Counted from the first letter of the stretch, positions 17,200-27,323 are shown. The stretch: 64,000 bases of DNA from Paracoccus sigandri (GCF_003709565.1 NZ_QNRC01000007.1:1-64000); one strand, 5' to 3'. Notes: generated from the letters alone by a model not told the origin. A program made the numbers and translations.

Positions 17200-19479
17200 A
17201 TGACCGAAAAGACCAGCCGCAGCGCCCGCATCACCCCGGAAGAGGCGCTGGCCTATCACATGGAGCCCCGGCCGGGCAAATACGACATCGTCGCCTCGAC
17301 CCCGATGGCGACGCAGCGCGACCTGTCGCTGGCCTATTCGCCCGGCGTCGCGGTGCCTGTCCAGGCCATCGCCGACCAGCCCGGAACCGCCTATGACTAC
17401 ACCACCAAGGGCAACATGGTCGCGGTGGTCTCGAACGGCACGGCGATCCTCGGGCTCGGCAACCTGGGCGCGCTGGCCTCGAAGCCGGTGATGGAGGGCA
17501 AGGCGGTGCTGTTCAAGCGCTTCGCCGACGTGAACGCCATCGACATCGAGCTGGACACCGAGGATCCCGAGGAAATCATCCAGGCCGTCCGGCTGATGGG
17601 CCCGACCTTCGGCGGCGTCAACCTGGAAGACATCAAGGCGCCCGAATGCTTCATCATCGAGCAGCGCCTGAAAGAGGTGATGGACATCCCGGTCTTCCAC
17701 GACGACCAGCACGGCACGGCGGTGATCTGCGCGGCGGGTCTGCTGAACGCGCTGGAACTGTCGGGCAAGAAGATCGAGGAGGTGAAGATCGTCCTCAACG
17801 GCGCCGGCGCGGCAGGCATCGCCTGCCTGGAACTGCTGAAATCCATGGGCGTGCGGCACGAGAACTGCATCATGTGCGACACGAAGGGCGTGATCTGGCA
17901 GGGCCGGACCGAGGGCATGAACCAGTGGAAATCGGCCCATGCGGTGGCGACCGAGGCCCGCACGCTGGAAGACGCGATGCGCGGCGCCGACGTGTTCCTG
18001 GGCGTCTCGGCCAAGGGCGCGGTGACGCCCGAGATGGTCCAGTCCATGGCCGACAACCCGGTGATCTTCGCGATGGCCAACCCCGACCCCGAGATCACCC
18101 CCGAGGAGGCCCATGCAGTCCGCCCCGACGCGATCGTCGCGACCGGGCGCAGCGACTATCCCAACCAGGTCAACAACGTGCTGGGCTTTCCCTATCTGTT
18201 CCGGGGCGCGCTGGACATCCATGCCCGCGCCATCAACGACGAGATGAAGATCGCCTGCGCCCGCGCGCTGGCCGAGCTGGCGCGCGAGGACGTCCCCGAC
18301 GAGGTCGCCGTCGCCTATGGCCGCAAGCTGCAATTCGGCCGCGACTACATCATCCCGACGCCCTTCGACCCGCGGCTGATCCATGTCGTCCCGCCCGCCG
18401 TGGCACGGGCCGGGATGGAGACCGGCGTCGCCCGCCGCCCGATCATCGACATGGAGGGCTATGTCCAGTCGCTGAAGGCGCGGATGGACCCGACGGCGGC
18501 GATCCTGCAGGGCATCCACGCCCGCGCGCGCCAGGCCCAGGCGCGGATGATCTTCGCGGAAGGCGACGATCCGCGCGTGCTGCGCGCGGCCGTGGCCTGG
18601 CAGCGCGGCGGCATGGGCCAGGCGCTGGTGGTGGGCCGCGAACATGACGTGAAGGAAAAGCTGGAGGCCGCGGGCCTGGGCGACGCGGTGCGCGAGATCA
18701 CCGTCGTGAACGCGGCCAATTCGCGTCACCTGGATGCCTATCACGAATATCTCTATGCCCGGCTGCAGCGCCGGGGGGTGGACCGCGAGGACGCCCACAA
18801 GCTGGCCAATCGCGACCGCCATGTCTTCGCCTCGCTGATGCTGGCCCATGGCCATGGCGACGGGCTGGTCACCGGCGCCACGCGCAAGAACGCCCATGTG
18901 CTGGCCCAGGTCGGCCAGGTCTTCGACCTGCGCCCCCAGGACGGCGCGGTGGGCATCACCGGCGTGCTGCTGAAGGGCCGCATCGTGCTGATCGGCGACA
19001 CGCTGGTCCATGAATGGCCCGAACCCGAGGACCTGGCCGACATCGCCACCCATGGCGCCGCCGTGGCGCGCGGGCTGGGGCTGGATCCGCGGGTGGCCTT
19101 CCTGTCCTTCTCGAATTTCGGCTATCCGGTCAGCGAGCGCGCGATCAAGATGGCCGAGGCGCCCAAGGTCCTGGACCGGCGCGGCGTCGATTTCGAATAC
19201 GAGGGCGAGATGACCGTGGATGTCGCGCTGAACCCGGAATCGGCGGCGCGCTATCCCTTCAGCCGCCTGACCGGCCCGGCCAATGTGCTGGTGGTCCCCG
19301 CGCGGCATTCGGCCTCGATCTCGGTCAAGCTCCTGCAGGAAATGGCGGGCGCCACGGTGATCGGCCCGATCCTGACCGGCGTGCCGCAATCGATCCAGAT
19401 CTGCTCGACCACCTCGACGGTGAACGACATCCTGAACATGGCGGCGATCTCTGCCGGAGGGCTGGGCGCCACGAAATAG
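17200..19479 (+). CDS. maeB: NADP-dependent malic enzyme with phosphotransacetylase-like C-terminus
   Basis: Converts malate to pyruvate and CO2 with NADP reduction. The N-terminal 430 residues carry the malic enzyme motifs (SPGVAVP, VVSNGTAILGLGNLGALASKPV, FHDDQHGTA and the nucleotide loop NGAGAAGIACLELL). From about residue 440 an acetyl/butyryl phosphotransferase-like domain follows (IFAEGDDPRVLRA, TGATRKNAH); in the family this domain binds acetyl-CoA for allosteric inhibition. The 759-aa length is standard for MaeB. ATG 17200 with GGAGGAG upstream is preferred over an in-frame ATG at 17143. Confidence 0.96.
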   Translation: MTEKTSRSARITPEEALAYHMEPRPGKYDIVASTPMATQRDLSLAYSPGVAVPVQAIADQPGTAYDYTTKGNMVAVVSNGTAILGLGNLGALASKPVMEGKAVLFKRFADVNAIDIELDTEDPEEIIQAVRLMGPTFGGVNLEDIKAPECFIIEQRLKEVMDIPVFHDDQHGTAVICAAGLLNALELSGKKIEEVKIVLNGAGAAGIACLELLKSMGVRHENCIMCDTKGVIWQGRTEGMNQWKSAHAVATEARTLEDAMRGADVFLGVSAKGAVTPEMVQSMADNPVIFAMANPDPEITPEEAHAVRPDAIVATGRSDYPNQVNNVLGFPYLFRGALDIHARAINDEMKIACARALAELAREDVPDEVAVAYGRKLQFGRDYIIPTPFDPRLIHVVPPAVARAGMETGVARRPIIDMEGYVQSLKARMDPTAAILQGIHARARQAQARMIFAEGDDPRVLRAAVAWQRGGMGQALVVGREHDVKEKLEAAGLGDAVREITVVNAANSRHLDAYHEYLYARLQRRGVDREDAHKLANRDRHVFASLMLAHGHGDGLVTGATRKNAHVLAQVGQVFDLRPQDGAVGITGVLLKGRIVLIGDTLVHEWPEPEDLADIATHGAAVARGLGLDPRVAFLSFSNFGYPVSERAIKMAEAPKVLDRRGVDFEYEGEMTVDVALNPESAARYPFSRLTGPANVLVVPARHSASISVKLLQEMAGATVIGPILTGVPQSIQICSTTSTVNDILNMAAISAGGLGATK

Positions 19480-19515
19480 GGGGCGCTGCCCCCGCCGCCT
19501 GCGGCGGCTCCCCCG

Positions 19516-19567
19516 GGATATTTCTGCCAAGATGAAAGCGGCTGTCTTCATCTTGGTTCAAATATCC
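19516..19567. repeat. near-perfect palindromic intergenic element (copy B)
   Basis: Bases 19516-19536 (GGATATTT...CAAGATGAA) and 19547-19567 (TTCATCTTGG...AAATATCC) form a 21-bp inverted repeat with 18 matches and a 10-nt loop. GC-rich CCCCCGG and GCGGGGGG runs flank it on both sides. It sits between the convergent maeB and trhO genes, where a bidirectional terminator would be expected. Similar elements occur at 16974 and 27702. Confidence 0.85.
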
Positions 19568-19649
19568 TGCGGGGGGTCGCGGGTTGGTGCGCCATTGGTT
19601 CAAGAACCAACCGGCGACGGGTGCAAAACCCCCGGATTCACCGCGGGCT

Positions 19650-20540
19650 TCAGTTGGTGCCGCGATCCGCGGCCAGGTCGAACTGGCGCTGGCGCTCGCG
19701 GAATCGCGCACGGTCGGCGTTGTCGTATTCCGCAAGGCAGCGATGACAGCTGACGCCGTCCTCGAATTCGGGCCGGTCGCGATCCTCGGGCGCCAGCGGG
19801 CGGCGGCAGGCGTGGCACAGCCCGTGCCGGCCCTGCCTCAACCCATGGGTCAGGCTGACGCGCTGGTCGAAGACGAAGCATTCGCCCTGCCAGAGGCTGT
19901 CCCCTTCCGGCACGTCCTCCAGGTATTTCAGGATGCCGCCCTTGAGGTGGAACACCTCCTCGACGCCCTGCGACAGCAGGTAGTTGGTGGATTTCTCGCA
20001 GCGGATGCCACCGGTGCAGAACATCGCGATCCGCTTGCCCTGGAAGCGATGGGCGTTCTGCTGCCACCATGCCGGGAAATCGCGGAAGGACCGCGTGCCC
20101 GGATCGACGGCGCCCGCGAAGCTGCCGATGGCCACCTCGTAATCGTTGCGGGTGTCGATCACCGCCACGTCGGGCGCGCGGATCAGTTCGTTCCAGTCCT
20201 GCGGCGCCACATAATGGCCCACGGCGGCGCGCGGATCGACATCGGGCTGGCCCATGGTCACGATCTCGCGCTTCAGGCGCACCTTCATGCGGCCGAAGGG
20301 CATGGTCTCGGCCGCGCTTTCCTTCCATTCCAGCCCGGCGCAGCCCGGCAGGCCGCGGATATGGGCCAGGACCGCATCGATGCCCGCCCGTGTGCCGGCG
20401 ATCGTGCCGTTGATCCCCTCGGGCGCCAGCAGCAGCGTGCCGCGCACCCCGTTCGCGCAGGCGACCCGCGCCAGCGGCCCCTTCAGGGCGGCGGGATCCG
20501 GGAAACGGGTGAAGTGGTAAAGCGCGGCAACGGTCAGCAT
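19650..20540 (-). CDS. trhO: tRNA uridine hydroxylase TrhO (rhodanese-like)
   Basis: A cytoplasmic enzyme of the YceA group that uses molecular oxygen to form 5-hydroxyuridine at position 34 of certain tRNAs. An N-terminal acylphosphatase-like region ([20 protein letters not shown]) precedes a rhodanese domain with [10 protein letters not shown] and the catalytic loop [18 protein letters not shown]-terminal cysteine-rich tail (CHACRRPL...CHRCLAEY) could bind zinc. Start chosen at 20540 ([10 protein letters not shown]), which fits the family N-terminus; a longer in-frame start at 20636 has no support. 296 aa. Divergent from pncA, 150 bp apart. Confidence 0.93.
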   Translation of the reverse strand: MLTVAALYHFTRFPDPAALKGPLARVACANGVRGTLLLAPEGINGTIAGTRAGIDAVLAHIRGLPGCAGLEWKESAAETMPFGRMKVRLKREIVTMGQPDVDPRAAVGHYVAPQDWNELIRAPDVAVIDTRNDYEVAIGSFAGAVDPGTRSFRDFPAWWQQNAHRFQGKRIAMFCTGGIRCEKSTNYLLSQGVEEVFHLKGGILKYLEDVPEGDSLWQGECFVFDQRVSLTHGLRQGRHGLCHACRRPLAPEDRDRPEFEDGVSCHRCLAEYDNADRARFRERQRQFDLAADRGTN

Positions 20541-20690
20541 GAGCGGGCCATAGCCAGCAAAGCCCGGCCTTGCAAGACGGGCGCCGTAGGCCGGCCGAAG
20601 ATCGCGCCAAGGATCACGCCGAAGATCACGGGGCATTGACCCGACTGCCCGCAGTTTCTACCCATTGGGGGACATGCAGGAGAAAGACCG

Positions 20691-21287
20691 ATGCCGCGGG
20701 CGCTTATCGTGATCGACATGCAGAACGATTTCTGTCCCGGCGGCGCGCTGGCCGTGGCGGGCGGGGATCAGATCGTCCAGCCGGTCAATGCGCTGATGGG
20801 CGAATTCGACGCCGTGGTGCTGACCCAGGACTGGCATCCCTCCGACCATGCCAGCTTCGCCGACAACCATCCCGGCGCCGCGCCCTTCAGGGAAACCCGG
20901 ATGCCCTATGGGCCGCAGGTCCTGTGGCCGGCCCATTGCGTGATCGGGACGCCGGGCGCGGATTTCCACCCCGGCCTCGACCTCGGCCGCGCCGACCTGG
21001 TCATCCGCAAGGGGTTTCGGCCGCAGATCGACAGCTACTCGGCCTTTTACGAGAACGATCACGAAACGCCCACCGGCCTTGCCGGCTATCTGCGCGAGCG
21101 CGGGTTGACCCACCTGAGCCTGGTCGGCCTGGCCCATGACTTCTGCGTCGCCTACAGCGCCATCGACGCCGCAAGGCTGGGCTTTCAGGCCACCGTCATA
21201 GAATCAGCGACCCGTGCCATCGACCTGGACGGCAGCCGCGACCGTGCCCGCGCCGAGATGCGCGCCGCCGGCGTCATCCTGGAGTAA
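20691..21287 (+). CDS. pncA: nicotinamidase
   Basis: Hydrolyses nicotinamide to nicotinate in the NAD salvage pathway. The isochorismatase-like hydrolase triad is visible: D9 in IDMQNDF, the Lys in VIRKGF, and the Cys in HDFCVAYSA. Metal ligands are in [12 protein letters not shown]. 198 aa, standard. ATG 20691 is preceded by AGGAGAAAG. The nicotinate phosphoribosyltransferase gene follows after 5 nt, so both steps that turn nicotinamide into nicotinate mononucleotide are made together. Confidence 0.96.
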   Translation: MPRALIVIDMQNDFCPGGALAVAGGDQIVQPVNALMGEFDAVVLTQDWHPSDHASFADNHPGAAPFRETRMPYGPQVLWPAHCVIGTPGADFHPGLDLGRADLVIRKGFRPQIDSYSAFYENDHETPTGLAGYLRERGLTHLSLVGLAHDFCVAYSAIDAARLGFQATVIESATRAIDLDGSRDRARAEMRAAGVILE

Positions 21288-21292
21288 GCCCG

Positions 21293-22585
21293 ATGGTCGA
21301 TATCGCCACGCGCGTCTACAACCACAAATGGAAGATCGACCCGATCGTCCGCTCGCTGATCGACACCGATTTCTACAAGCTGCTGATGTGCCAGTCGGTG
21401 TTCCGCAACCGGCCCGACACGGTGGTGCGCTTCAGCCTGATCAACCGCACGACGAAGATCCGCCTGGCCGAGCTGATCGACGAGGGCGAGCTGCGCGAAC
21501 AGCTGGACCATGTGCGCGGGCTGTCGCTGGCGCGCGGCGAAAGCACCTGGATGCGCGGCAACACCTTCTATGGCAAGCGCCAGATGTTCCGCCCGGATTT
21601 CATGGAGTTCCTGGAAAACCTGCGCCTGCCGCCATATCAGCTGGAAAAGCGCGACGGCCAGTACGAGCTGACCTTCGAGGGCCCCTGGCCCGAGGTCATG
21701 CTGTGGGAGATCCCGGCCCTGGCCATCCTGATGGAGCTGCGCTCGCGCGCGGTGCTGAAAGAGCTGGGCCGGTTCGAGCTGCAGGTCCTCTATGCCCGCG
21801 CCATGACCCGGCTGTGGGAAAAGATCGAGGCGCTGCGCGAATTGCCCGACCTGCGCATCGCCGATTTCGGCACGCGGCGGCGGCACAGCTTCCTGTGGCA
21901 GGACTGGGCCGTGCAGGCGATGATCGAGGGGCTGGGCGACCGCTTCACCGGCACCTCGAACTGCCTGATCGCCATGCGCCGCGACATCGAGGCCATCGGC
22001 ACCAATGCCCACGAGCTGCCGATGGTCTATGCCGCGCTGGCCGACAGCGACGCGCAGCTGCGCCAGGCCCCCTACGAGGTGCTGGCCGACTGGCACGAGG
22101 AACATGACGGGATGCTGCGCATGATCCTGCCCGACACCTATGGCACGGCCGGCTTCCTGGAACATGCGCCGGACTGGCTGGCGGGCTGGACCGGGATCCG
22201 CATCGACAGCGGCGATCCGGCGGCGGGGGCCGAGACCGCGATCCGCTGGTGGCAGGACCGCGGCGAGGATCCGCGCCGCAAGCTGGTCATCTTCTCGGAC
22301 GGGCTGGACGTCGAGAAGATCATCGAGCTGCATCACCGCTTCCACGGCCGGGTGAAGGTCAGCTTCGGCTGGGGCACGCTGCTGACCAACGACTTCCGCG
22401 GCCTGGTGCCGGGGGACGGGCTGGCGCCCTTCAGCCTGGTCTGCAAGGCGGTTTCCGCCGATGGCCGCCCGACGGTCAAGCTGTCGGACAACCCGGCCAA
22501 GGCGATGGGACCGGCGGCAGAGGTCGAACGCTACAAGCGGGTCTTCGGCGTCGGCGCCCAGGCCGCGCAGGAGGTCGTGGTCTGA
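21293..22585 (+). CDS. pncB: nicotinate phosphoribosyltransferase
   Basis: Makes nicotinate mononucleotide from nicotinate and PRPP with ATP hydrolysis. The 430-aa protein matches the PncB family along its length: [16 protein letters not shown] near the N-terminus, [14 protein letters not shown] in the middle (the conserved FGTRR core), GTSNCLIAM, the GIRIDSGDP loop and [11 protein letters not shown] near the C-terminus. Second gene of a pncA-pncB operon. It is convergent with the phosphate transporter gene, 9 bp apart. Confidence 0.97.
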   Translation: MVDIATRVYNHKWKIDPIVRSLIDTDFYKLLMCQSVFRNRPDTVVRFSLINRTTKIRLAELIDEGELREQLDHVRGLSLARGESTWMRGNTFYGKRQMFRPDFMEFLENLRLPPYQLEKRDGQYELTFEGPWPEVMLWEIPALAILMELRSRAVLKELGRFELQVLYARAMTRLWEKIEALRELPDLRIADFGTRRRHSFLWQDWAVQAMIEGLGDRFTGTSNCLIAMRRDIEAIGTNAHELPMVYAALADSDAQLRQAPYEVLADWHEEHDGMLRMILPDTYGTAGFLEHAPDWLAGWTGIRIDSGDPAAGAETAIRWWQDRGEDPRRKLVIFSDGLDVEKIIELHHRFHGRVKVSFGWGTLLTNDFRGLVPGDGLAPFSLVCKAVSADGRPTVKLSDNPAKAMGPAAEVERYKRVFGVGAQAAQEVVV

Positions 22586-22594
22586 AAGACGCGC

Positions 22595-24031
22595 TCAGGC
22601 CCCCGCCGCCCGCATCACCAGCCGGCAGCACAGCGCGCCAAGACCTGCGGTCAGCGGCACGGTCACCAGCCAGGCCACGCTGATCGTGGCGACATGGCTG
22701 CGGCGGATCAGGACGCGGCGGCGGACCTCTTCGGCGGGCAGCTGCATCCGGGCGCGCTTCTGGCGCCGGTCCAGCCATTCGCGCACGAAACCGACGCCGA
22801 AGACCCCGCCGACCGCGACATGGGTGGTCGAGACCGGCAGCCCTACCCCCGAGGCGGCCAGCACGATCATCGCCGTGGCCAGCGTGATGCAGAAGGCCCG
22901 GACCGGGTTCAGCCGGGTGATGCCGCTGCCGACCATGACCACCAGCCGCCGCCCGAACAGCACCGCGCCAAGCGCGATCGAGGCCCCCGCGCCCAGCAGC
23001 AGCAGCACCGGCACGCCCGCCGCGCCGCCGGTCTCGGCCGCGCGCAGGATCACCAGCAGCGGGCCGGCGACGTTGCCCGCATCGCCCGCGCCATGCGCGA
23101 AGGCCATCATCACCGCCGCGAACAGCAGCGCCGGGCGGAACAGCTGCTTCATGCCGGGCCTGTCGCCGGCGTGGGCAAGCTCGACCTCGACCTGGCGCCG
23201 CGTCGCCCATCCGGCCAGAAGGCCCGCCCCCAGCCCCGGCAGCAGGTCCAGCCACAGGGGCGAGCCCGGCCACAGCAGCAGCAGCAGATAGGTGATGAAC
23301 AGGCCCACCATCGTGCCGATCAGCGCCGGCACCCAGCGGCGGGCGGCGGCGCCGCGATCTTCGGCATCGCGGATCTTGCGCTGCACGAAGGCAAGGATCC
23401 CCCCCGCCAGCACGGCCGAGGCCAGGGGGGTCAGCACCCAGGCCGAGGCGATGACCGCAAGCGAGACCCAGTCGACCGCATGCGCCCCCAGCGCGGCGAT
23501 CCCCGCCCCGGCGATGGCGCCGACGATGGAATGCGAGGTGCTGACCGGCAGGCGCGCCCCGGTCGCGATGGTGATCCACATCGCCGCCGCGATCAGCGCC
23601 GACAGCATCACCAGCTGCGCCTGGACACCCGAGGCCAGCTGCGCGGTGTCGAAGATCCCCTCGGCCAGCCGCGCGGTGACGGGGCTGCCGGCCAGGACCG
23701 CGCCCGCGACCTCGGCCAGCGCGACCAGCGCCAGCCCGCCGGTCAGCCCGATCGCGCCCGAGCCCACCGCCGGACCCAGCGAGTTCGCGATGTCGTTCGC
23801 GCCGATGGCCAGGCCCAGCCAGCCCGCCACCACCAGCGCCGCGCCGATGCCGATCAAGCCGGGCTCGCGCCCGGTCAGCCCGATCGCCAGGATGACCAGC
23901 GCGACCAGCAGCAGGATCCCGGCGCCCAGCTGCAGCACCGGCCGGATCGCATGGACCTGCGCGCTTTCGACATGGGTGATGCTGCCAAGATCCTTGTCCA
24001 GAACGCGATAGTCACGCCCAGGCAGCTTCAT
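22595..24031 (-). CDS. PiT-family inorganic phosphate transporter
   Basis: A low-affinity, proton- or cation-coupled phosphate permease of the inner membrane. The two PiT signatures are present: GANDIANSLGPAVGSGAI near residue 95 and the degenerate second copy AHGAGDAGNVAGPLLVI near 320. About 10 to 12 hydrophobic helices are seen, with a basic cytoplasmic loop (QRKIRDAEDRGAAARR) between the halves. 478 aa, typical of the proteobacterial Pit group. The N-terminal 30 residues are soluble. No pho-box-like repeat was recognised upstream. Confidence 0.93.
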   Translation of the reverse strand: MKLPGRDYRVLDKDLGSITHVESAQVHAIRPVLQLGAGILLLVALVILAIGLTGREPGLIGIGAALVVAGWLGLAIGANDIANSLGPAVGSGAIGLTGGLALVALAEVAGAVLAGSPVTARLAEGIFDTAQLASGVQAQLVMLSALIAAAMWITIATGARLPVSTSHSIVGAIAGAGIAALGAHAVDWVSLAVIASAWVLTPLASAVLAGGILAFVQRKIRDAEDRGAAARRWVPALIGTMVGLFITYLLLLLWPGSPLWLDLLPGLGAGLLAGWATRRQVEVELAHAGDRPGMKQLFRPALLFAAVMMAFAHGAGDAGNVAGPLLVILRAAETGGAAGVPVLLLLGAGASIALGAVLFGRRLVVMVGSGITRLNPVRAFCITLATAMIVLAASGVGLPVSTTHVAVGGVFGVGFVREWLDRRQKRARMQLPAEEVRRRVLIRRSHVATISVAWLVTVPLTAGLGALCCRLVMRAAGA

Positions 24032-24065
24032 GCGCCGCGATCCCGTGCTGGTTGCGGCATGGGGC

Positions 24066-24518
24066 CTAGACCTCCGCTTTCGGCAGGCCGCGCAGCAGGG
24101 CCTTCAGGCCCGGTTCGGCCACCATGCGGATGGCATCCCGGGGCGTGAACCAGCGCCGCTTGCGCTGCGCGGATTCGGGGAAATCGCCCGACAGGCGGGT
24201 GACATGCAGCGGGTAGACCCGCACCTCGACCGGCACGGCGAAGCCGCTGTCCTGGTCCTTGTCATAGCTGTAGCGGCCGATCTCCTCGCGGCCGATCCGG
24301 CCCTCGGCCCCGGCCTCCTCCCAGGCCTCCAGCGCGGCGGCGGCGGGCAGCGTCCTGCCCTCCATCGGCCAGCCCTTGGGGATGATCCAGCGGCCGGTGC
24401 CCCGGCTGGTGATCAGCAGCACCTTGCCGGTCTCGGGGTCCAGGCACAGCGCCGCGACCTGCATCGCGGGCGGCCGCTTGCCGATCAGCATCCCAAGCGA
24501 TCTGCGCAGGACGTTCAT
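24066..24518 (-). CDS. NUDIX hydrolase, 150 aa
   Basis: A pyrophosphohydrolase of the diphosphoinositol/diadenosine polyphosphate-like NUDIX subgroup. The Nudix box region reads PKGWPMEGRTLPAAAALEAW followed by EEAGA; the EE-x-G metal-binding core is intact, while the first Glu and the Arg of the consensus are replaced, as is common in this subgroup. Substrate unknown. ATG 24518 overlaps the stop of arfB by 4 bp (ATGA), so the two are co-translated. Confidence 0.88.
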   Translation of the reverse strand: MNVLRRSLGMLIGKRPPAMQVAALCLDPETGKVLLITSRGTGRWIIPKGWPMEGRTLPAAAALEAWEEAGAEGRIGREEIGRYSYDKDQDSGFAVPVEVRVYPLHVTRLSGDFPESAQRKRRWFTPRDAIRMVAEPGLKALLRGLPKAEV

Positions 24519-24937
24519 TCCTCGACCTCCACCCGGCCGCGCATCGACTTGACCCCGGCGCGGACCGCCTTGGCCTTCAGCCGCCGCCGCTGGCTGCCCG
24601 CCGTGGGCCGCGTCGCGATCCGCGGCTTGACCGGCACCGAGGCGCGCCGGACCAGATCGGCCAGCCGTTCCCGCGCCAGTTCCCGGTTGCGGGCCTGGCT
24701 GCGCGTTTCCTGCGCAAGGATCACCACCGCCCCGTCCTGGGTCCAGCGCCGCCCCGCCAGCCGCTGCAGCCGGCGCTTGACCGGATCGGGCAGATTGGGC
24801 GAGCGCGCGGCCTCGAACCGCAATTCGACCGCGGTTTCCACCTTGTTCACATTTTGACCGCCCGGTCCCTGCGACCGGGTAAACTGCTCGGACAGTTCCC
24901 ACTCCTCTATGATTATCTTGTCGGTCACATATAGCAT
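24515..24937 (-). CDS. arfB: peptidyl-tRNA hydrolase ArfB (ribosome rescue)
   Basis: Releases peptides from stalled ribosomes that lack a stop codon. The release-factor-like catalytic motif G26-G27-Q28 is in RSQGPGGQNVNKVETAVEL, and the C-terminal 40 residues are strongly basic (RRRLKAKAVRAGVKSMRG), the tail that reaches into the empty mRNA channel. 140 aa, as expected. First gene of a two-gene unit with the NUDIX hydrolase. Confidence 0.95.
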   Translation of the reverse strand: MLYVTDKIIIEEWELSEQFTRSQGPGGQNVNKVETAVELRFEAARSPNLPDPVKRRLQRLAGRRWTQDGAVVILAQETRSQARNRELARERLADLVRRASVPVKPRIATRPTAGSQRRRLKAKAVRAGVKSMRGRVEVEE

Positions 24938-25043
24938 GACCGCAAAATATGGCGCGTTTCAGGGCCAATAAAAGCGATAATCATGAAGAAGTGGTAAATT
25001 TTTGCGAACCTGCCGCAATATCCGGTCAACCCGGAGGGCGCTT

Positions 25044-26243
25044 CTACATCAGCAGATCGAAGGCGTCGATCACGGCGCCGTTGCGAATGGCGATCGAATG
25101 ATCCGCCAGACCATCGCCATTGCTGTCGATGACCAGCAGCGAATCGACCTGGCGCACCTCGGGGCCATTGCCGGAAAAGCGTTCGTTTCCAATGAATTCC
25201 GCCGGCTGCGAGAACAGCGCGCGCAGATCGATCCGGTCCGCGCCATTGCCGAAATCGGTGATCGTGTCGCGCTGGAGCCCGACCGAGGAGCGCTTCGCGA
25301 AGACGAAGACATCCGCGCCGGCGCCCCCCGTCAGCGTATCGGCGCCCGCGCCGCCGGTCAGCGTGTCATCGCCCGGACCGCCGATCAGCCGGTCCGCGCC
25401 GGCCCCGCCGAACAGCATGTCGTTTCCGGCGCCACCCTGCAGCGTGTCGGCTCCGGCGGCGCCGTTCAGCCGGTCGTCGCCCGCCCCGCCGGCCAGCAGG
25501 TCGCGGCCGGCGCCGCCCTGCAGAAGATCGTCGCCCTGCGCCCCGTTCAGCGTATCGTCGCCGGCGCCGCCCCGCAGCGTGTCGCTGCCCGCGCCGCCAT
25601 TCAGCCGGTCATGGCCCATGCCGCCATCCAGCAGGTCGCGGCCATTGCCGCCGCGCAGATCGTCATTGCCCGCATTGCCGTAAAGGCGGTCGTCGCCGCG
25701 CCCGCCGATGATCGTGTCGTTCCCGATCCCGCCATGAACGGTGTCATTGCCGTCACCGGTGAAGACATGGTCGTTGCCGCCGCGCAGATACATCAGGTCG
25801 TCGCCGCGGAAATTCAGCTCGATCCCGTCGGCATTGCGCACCCCCTGCGGCAGCAGGTCGGCATTGGCATTGCCGTAATAGGTATAGGATTTCGTCAGCA
25901 GCAGATCCTCGACCGCCGCGTTGTCGGTTCCCAGCGCCTCGGCGATATAGGCATCCAGCATCTGCTGGACGGGCAGATCCATCTGCCTCATCGACATGCC
26001 GAACTCGCCATCGATATTGACGATGACCTGATCGATCCGGCCATGGCTGAGATAAGGCCCATAGGACGTGCTGCGCGTCTGGAAACCGCTGCCCACCAGG
26101 ATGAAATCCAGCCGGCCGAACGACATCTCGACCCGCGAGGGCATGACCCGGTCCAGCGAGGCGTAAAGGACGATCGCATCGATCATGATCGGAATATCGA
26201 CGATACCGCTGTCGATGGCGGGATTGAAACGGATGACCGGCAT
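25044..26243 (-). CDS. RTX/haemolysin-type calcium-binding protein, 399 aa
   Basis: The central part (about residues 146-312) is a tandem array of some 18 glycine-rich nonapeptides of the GGxGxDxLx type, which fold as a calcium-bound beta roll after secretion. The C-terminal 85 residues (DVFVFAKRSS...TDFGNGADRIDL) are the usual capping and type I secretion signal region. The first 145 residues have no recognised catalytic motif. No signal peptide, in line with type I secretion, but no ABC exporter, HlyD or TolC gene is nearby. Start taken as ATG 26243 (MPVIRFNP) with an AGG six bases upstream; an upstream ATG at 26285 is possible. Likely a surface or extracellular protein. Confidence 0.85.
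   Translation of the reverse strand: MPVIRFNPAIDSGIVDIPIMIDAIVLYASLDRVMPSRVEMSFGRLDFILVGSGFQTRSTSYGPYLSHGRIDQVIVNIDGEFGMSMRQMDLPVQQMLDAYIAEALGTDNAAVEDLLLTKSYTYYGNANADLLPQGVRNADGIELNFRGDDLMYLRGGNDHVFTGDGNDTVHGGIGNDTIIGGRGDDRLYGNAGNDDLRGGNGRDLLDGGMGHDRLNGGAGSDTLRGGAGDDTLNGAQGDDLLQGGAGRDLLAGGAGDDRLNGAAGADTLQGGAGNDMLFGGAGADRLIGGPGDDTLTGGAGADTLTGGAGADVFVFAKRSSVGLQRDTITDFGNGADRIDLRALFSQPAEFIGNERFSGNGPEVRQVDSLLVIDSNGDGLADHSIAIRNGAVIDAFDLLM
25308..25808 (-). repeat. tandem RTX nonapeptide-coding repeats
   Basis: About 18 imperfect 27-bp units encode GGxGxDxLx repeats inside the calcium-binding protein. The DNA units are diverged at third positions, so this is an old array, though a few adjacent units (near 25320-25380) are close enough to permit slippage. 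Confidence 0.85.
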
Positions 26244-26338
26244 GGAAACCTGCAAATGAAAAATGGCAGGCCGAAAAGGCATCATTCCGGCCGCCGGGTC
26301 AACAAGGCGTGAGCGGCTTTAGCGCCGCCGTGGCCGAA

Positions 26339-27256
26339 TTACAGCCCCGCCTCCTCGTCCAGGTCCAGCATGATGTTAAGGTTCTGGACCGCGGCGCCCG
26401 AGGCCCCCTTGCCCAGGTTGTCCAGCACCGCGACGACCGTGGCGCAGCCATTGTCGTCATCGCCATGCACGCTGATGCGCATCATGTTGGTCCCGTTCAG
26501 GTCGGTCGGCACGATCCGGGCGCCGATTTCCCCGGCCTCCACGACCTCGACGAATTGCTGGCCGGCATAGTGATCGGCCAGCGCCTCGAACAGCGCGGCG
26601 GTGGTGCGCTGCTCGTCCAGGTGCAGCGGCAATTGCACCGCCATGCCCTGCGCGAAATTGCCGACCGAGGGCGCGAAGATCGGCTGCACGCGCAAGCCGG
26701 TATGGACCATGATCTCGGGGATATGCTTGTGGCGCTGGTTCAGGCCATAGACGAAATGGTCCGGCGCCCCGCCATCCTCGTATTCCGCGATCAGCGCCTT
26801 GCCGCCGCCGCTATAGCCGCTGACGGCATTGATCGCCAGGTATTCGTCCTCGTCGACCAGGCCGGCGGCGATCAGCGGCGCGATCATGGCGATCGCGCCG
26901 GTGGAATAGCAGCCCGGATTGCTGACCAGCCGCGCCGAGGCGATCCGGTCGCGCTGATCGGCGGCCAGTTCGGGAAAGCCGAAGGTCCAGCGCTCGTCCA
27001 CCCGATGCGCGGTCGAGGCGTCGATCAGCCGCACATCGAGGCCCCGCGCCAGCTCGACCGCCTCGCGCGCGGCTTCGTCGGGCAGGCAGAGGATCGCGAG
27101 ATCCGCCTCGGCAAAGGCCTCGCGGCGCGCATCGGCATCCTTGCGGCGGGCGGGGTCGACCTGGATCAGGCGGATCTCCTCGCGCGATTCCAGACGCTCG
27201 CGGATCTGCAGACCCGTGGTTCCGGCCTCGCCGTCGATGAAGATGCTGTATTCCAT
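26339..27256 (-). CDS. argC: N-acetyl-gamma-glutamyl-phosphate reductase (type 2)
   Basis: Reduces N-acetylglutamyl phosphate to the semialdehyde in arginine synthesis. It belongs to the shorter type 2 ArgC group: the N-terminus MEYSIFIDGEAGTTGLQI contains the nucleotide-binding loop, and the catalytic cysteine is C116 in SNPGCYSTG. A conserved HKHIPEI segment binds substrate. 305 aa, right for the type. Other arg genes are not in view. Start ATG 27256 is supported by an upstream GGAGGGCAT-like site. Confidence 0.96.
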   Translation of the reverse strand: MEYSIFIDGEAGTTGLQIRERLESREEIRLIQVDPARRKDADARREAFAEADLAILCLPDEAAREAVELARGLDVRLIDASTAHRVDERWTFGFPELAADQRDRIASARLVSNPGCYSTGAIAMIAPLIAAGLVDEDEYLAINAVSGYSGGGKALIAEYEDGGAPDHFVYGLNQRHKHIPEIMVHTGLRVQPIFAPSVGNFAQGMAVQLPLHLDEQRTTAALFEALADHYAGQQFVEVVEAGEIGARIVPTDLNGTNMMRISVHGDDDNGCATVVAVLDNLGKGASGAAVQNLNIMLDLDEEAGL

Positions 27257-27323
27257 GTGATGCCCTCCGCGAATGCCGGTGCTTATAGGCGAAATCCGGG
27301 CGGCTCACAATCGGCGGGGACAT

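Noticed and set aside
25308..25808. Tandem repeats that could suggest a CRISPR or satellite array
   Set aside because: The repeats are in frame and encode RTX nonapeptides; there are no conserved direct repeats with unique spacers anywhere in the window.
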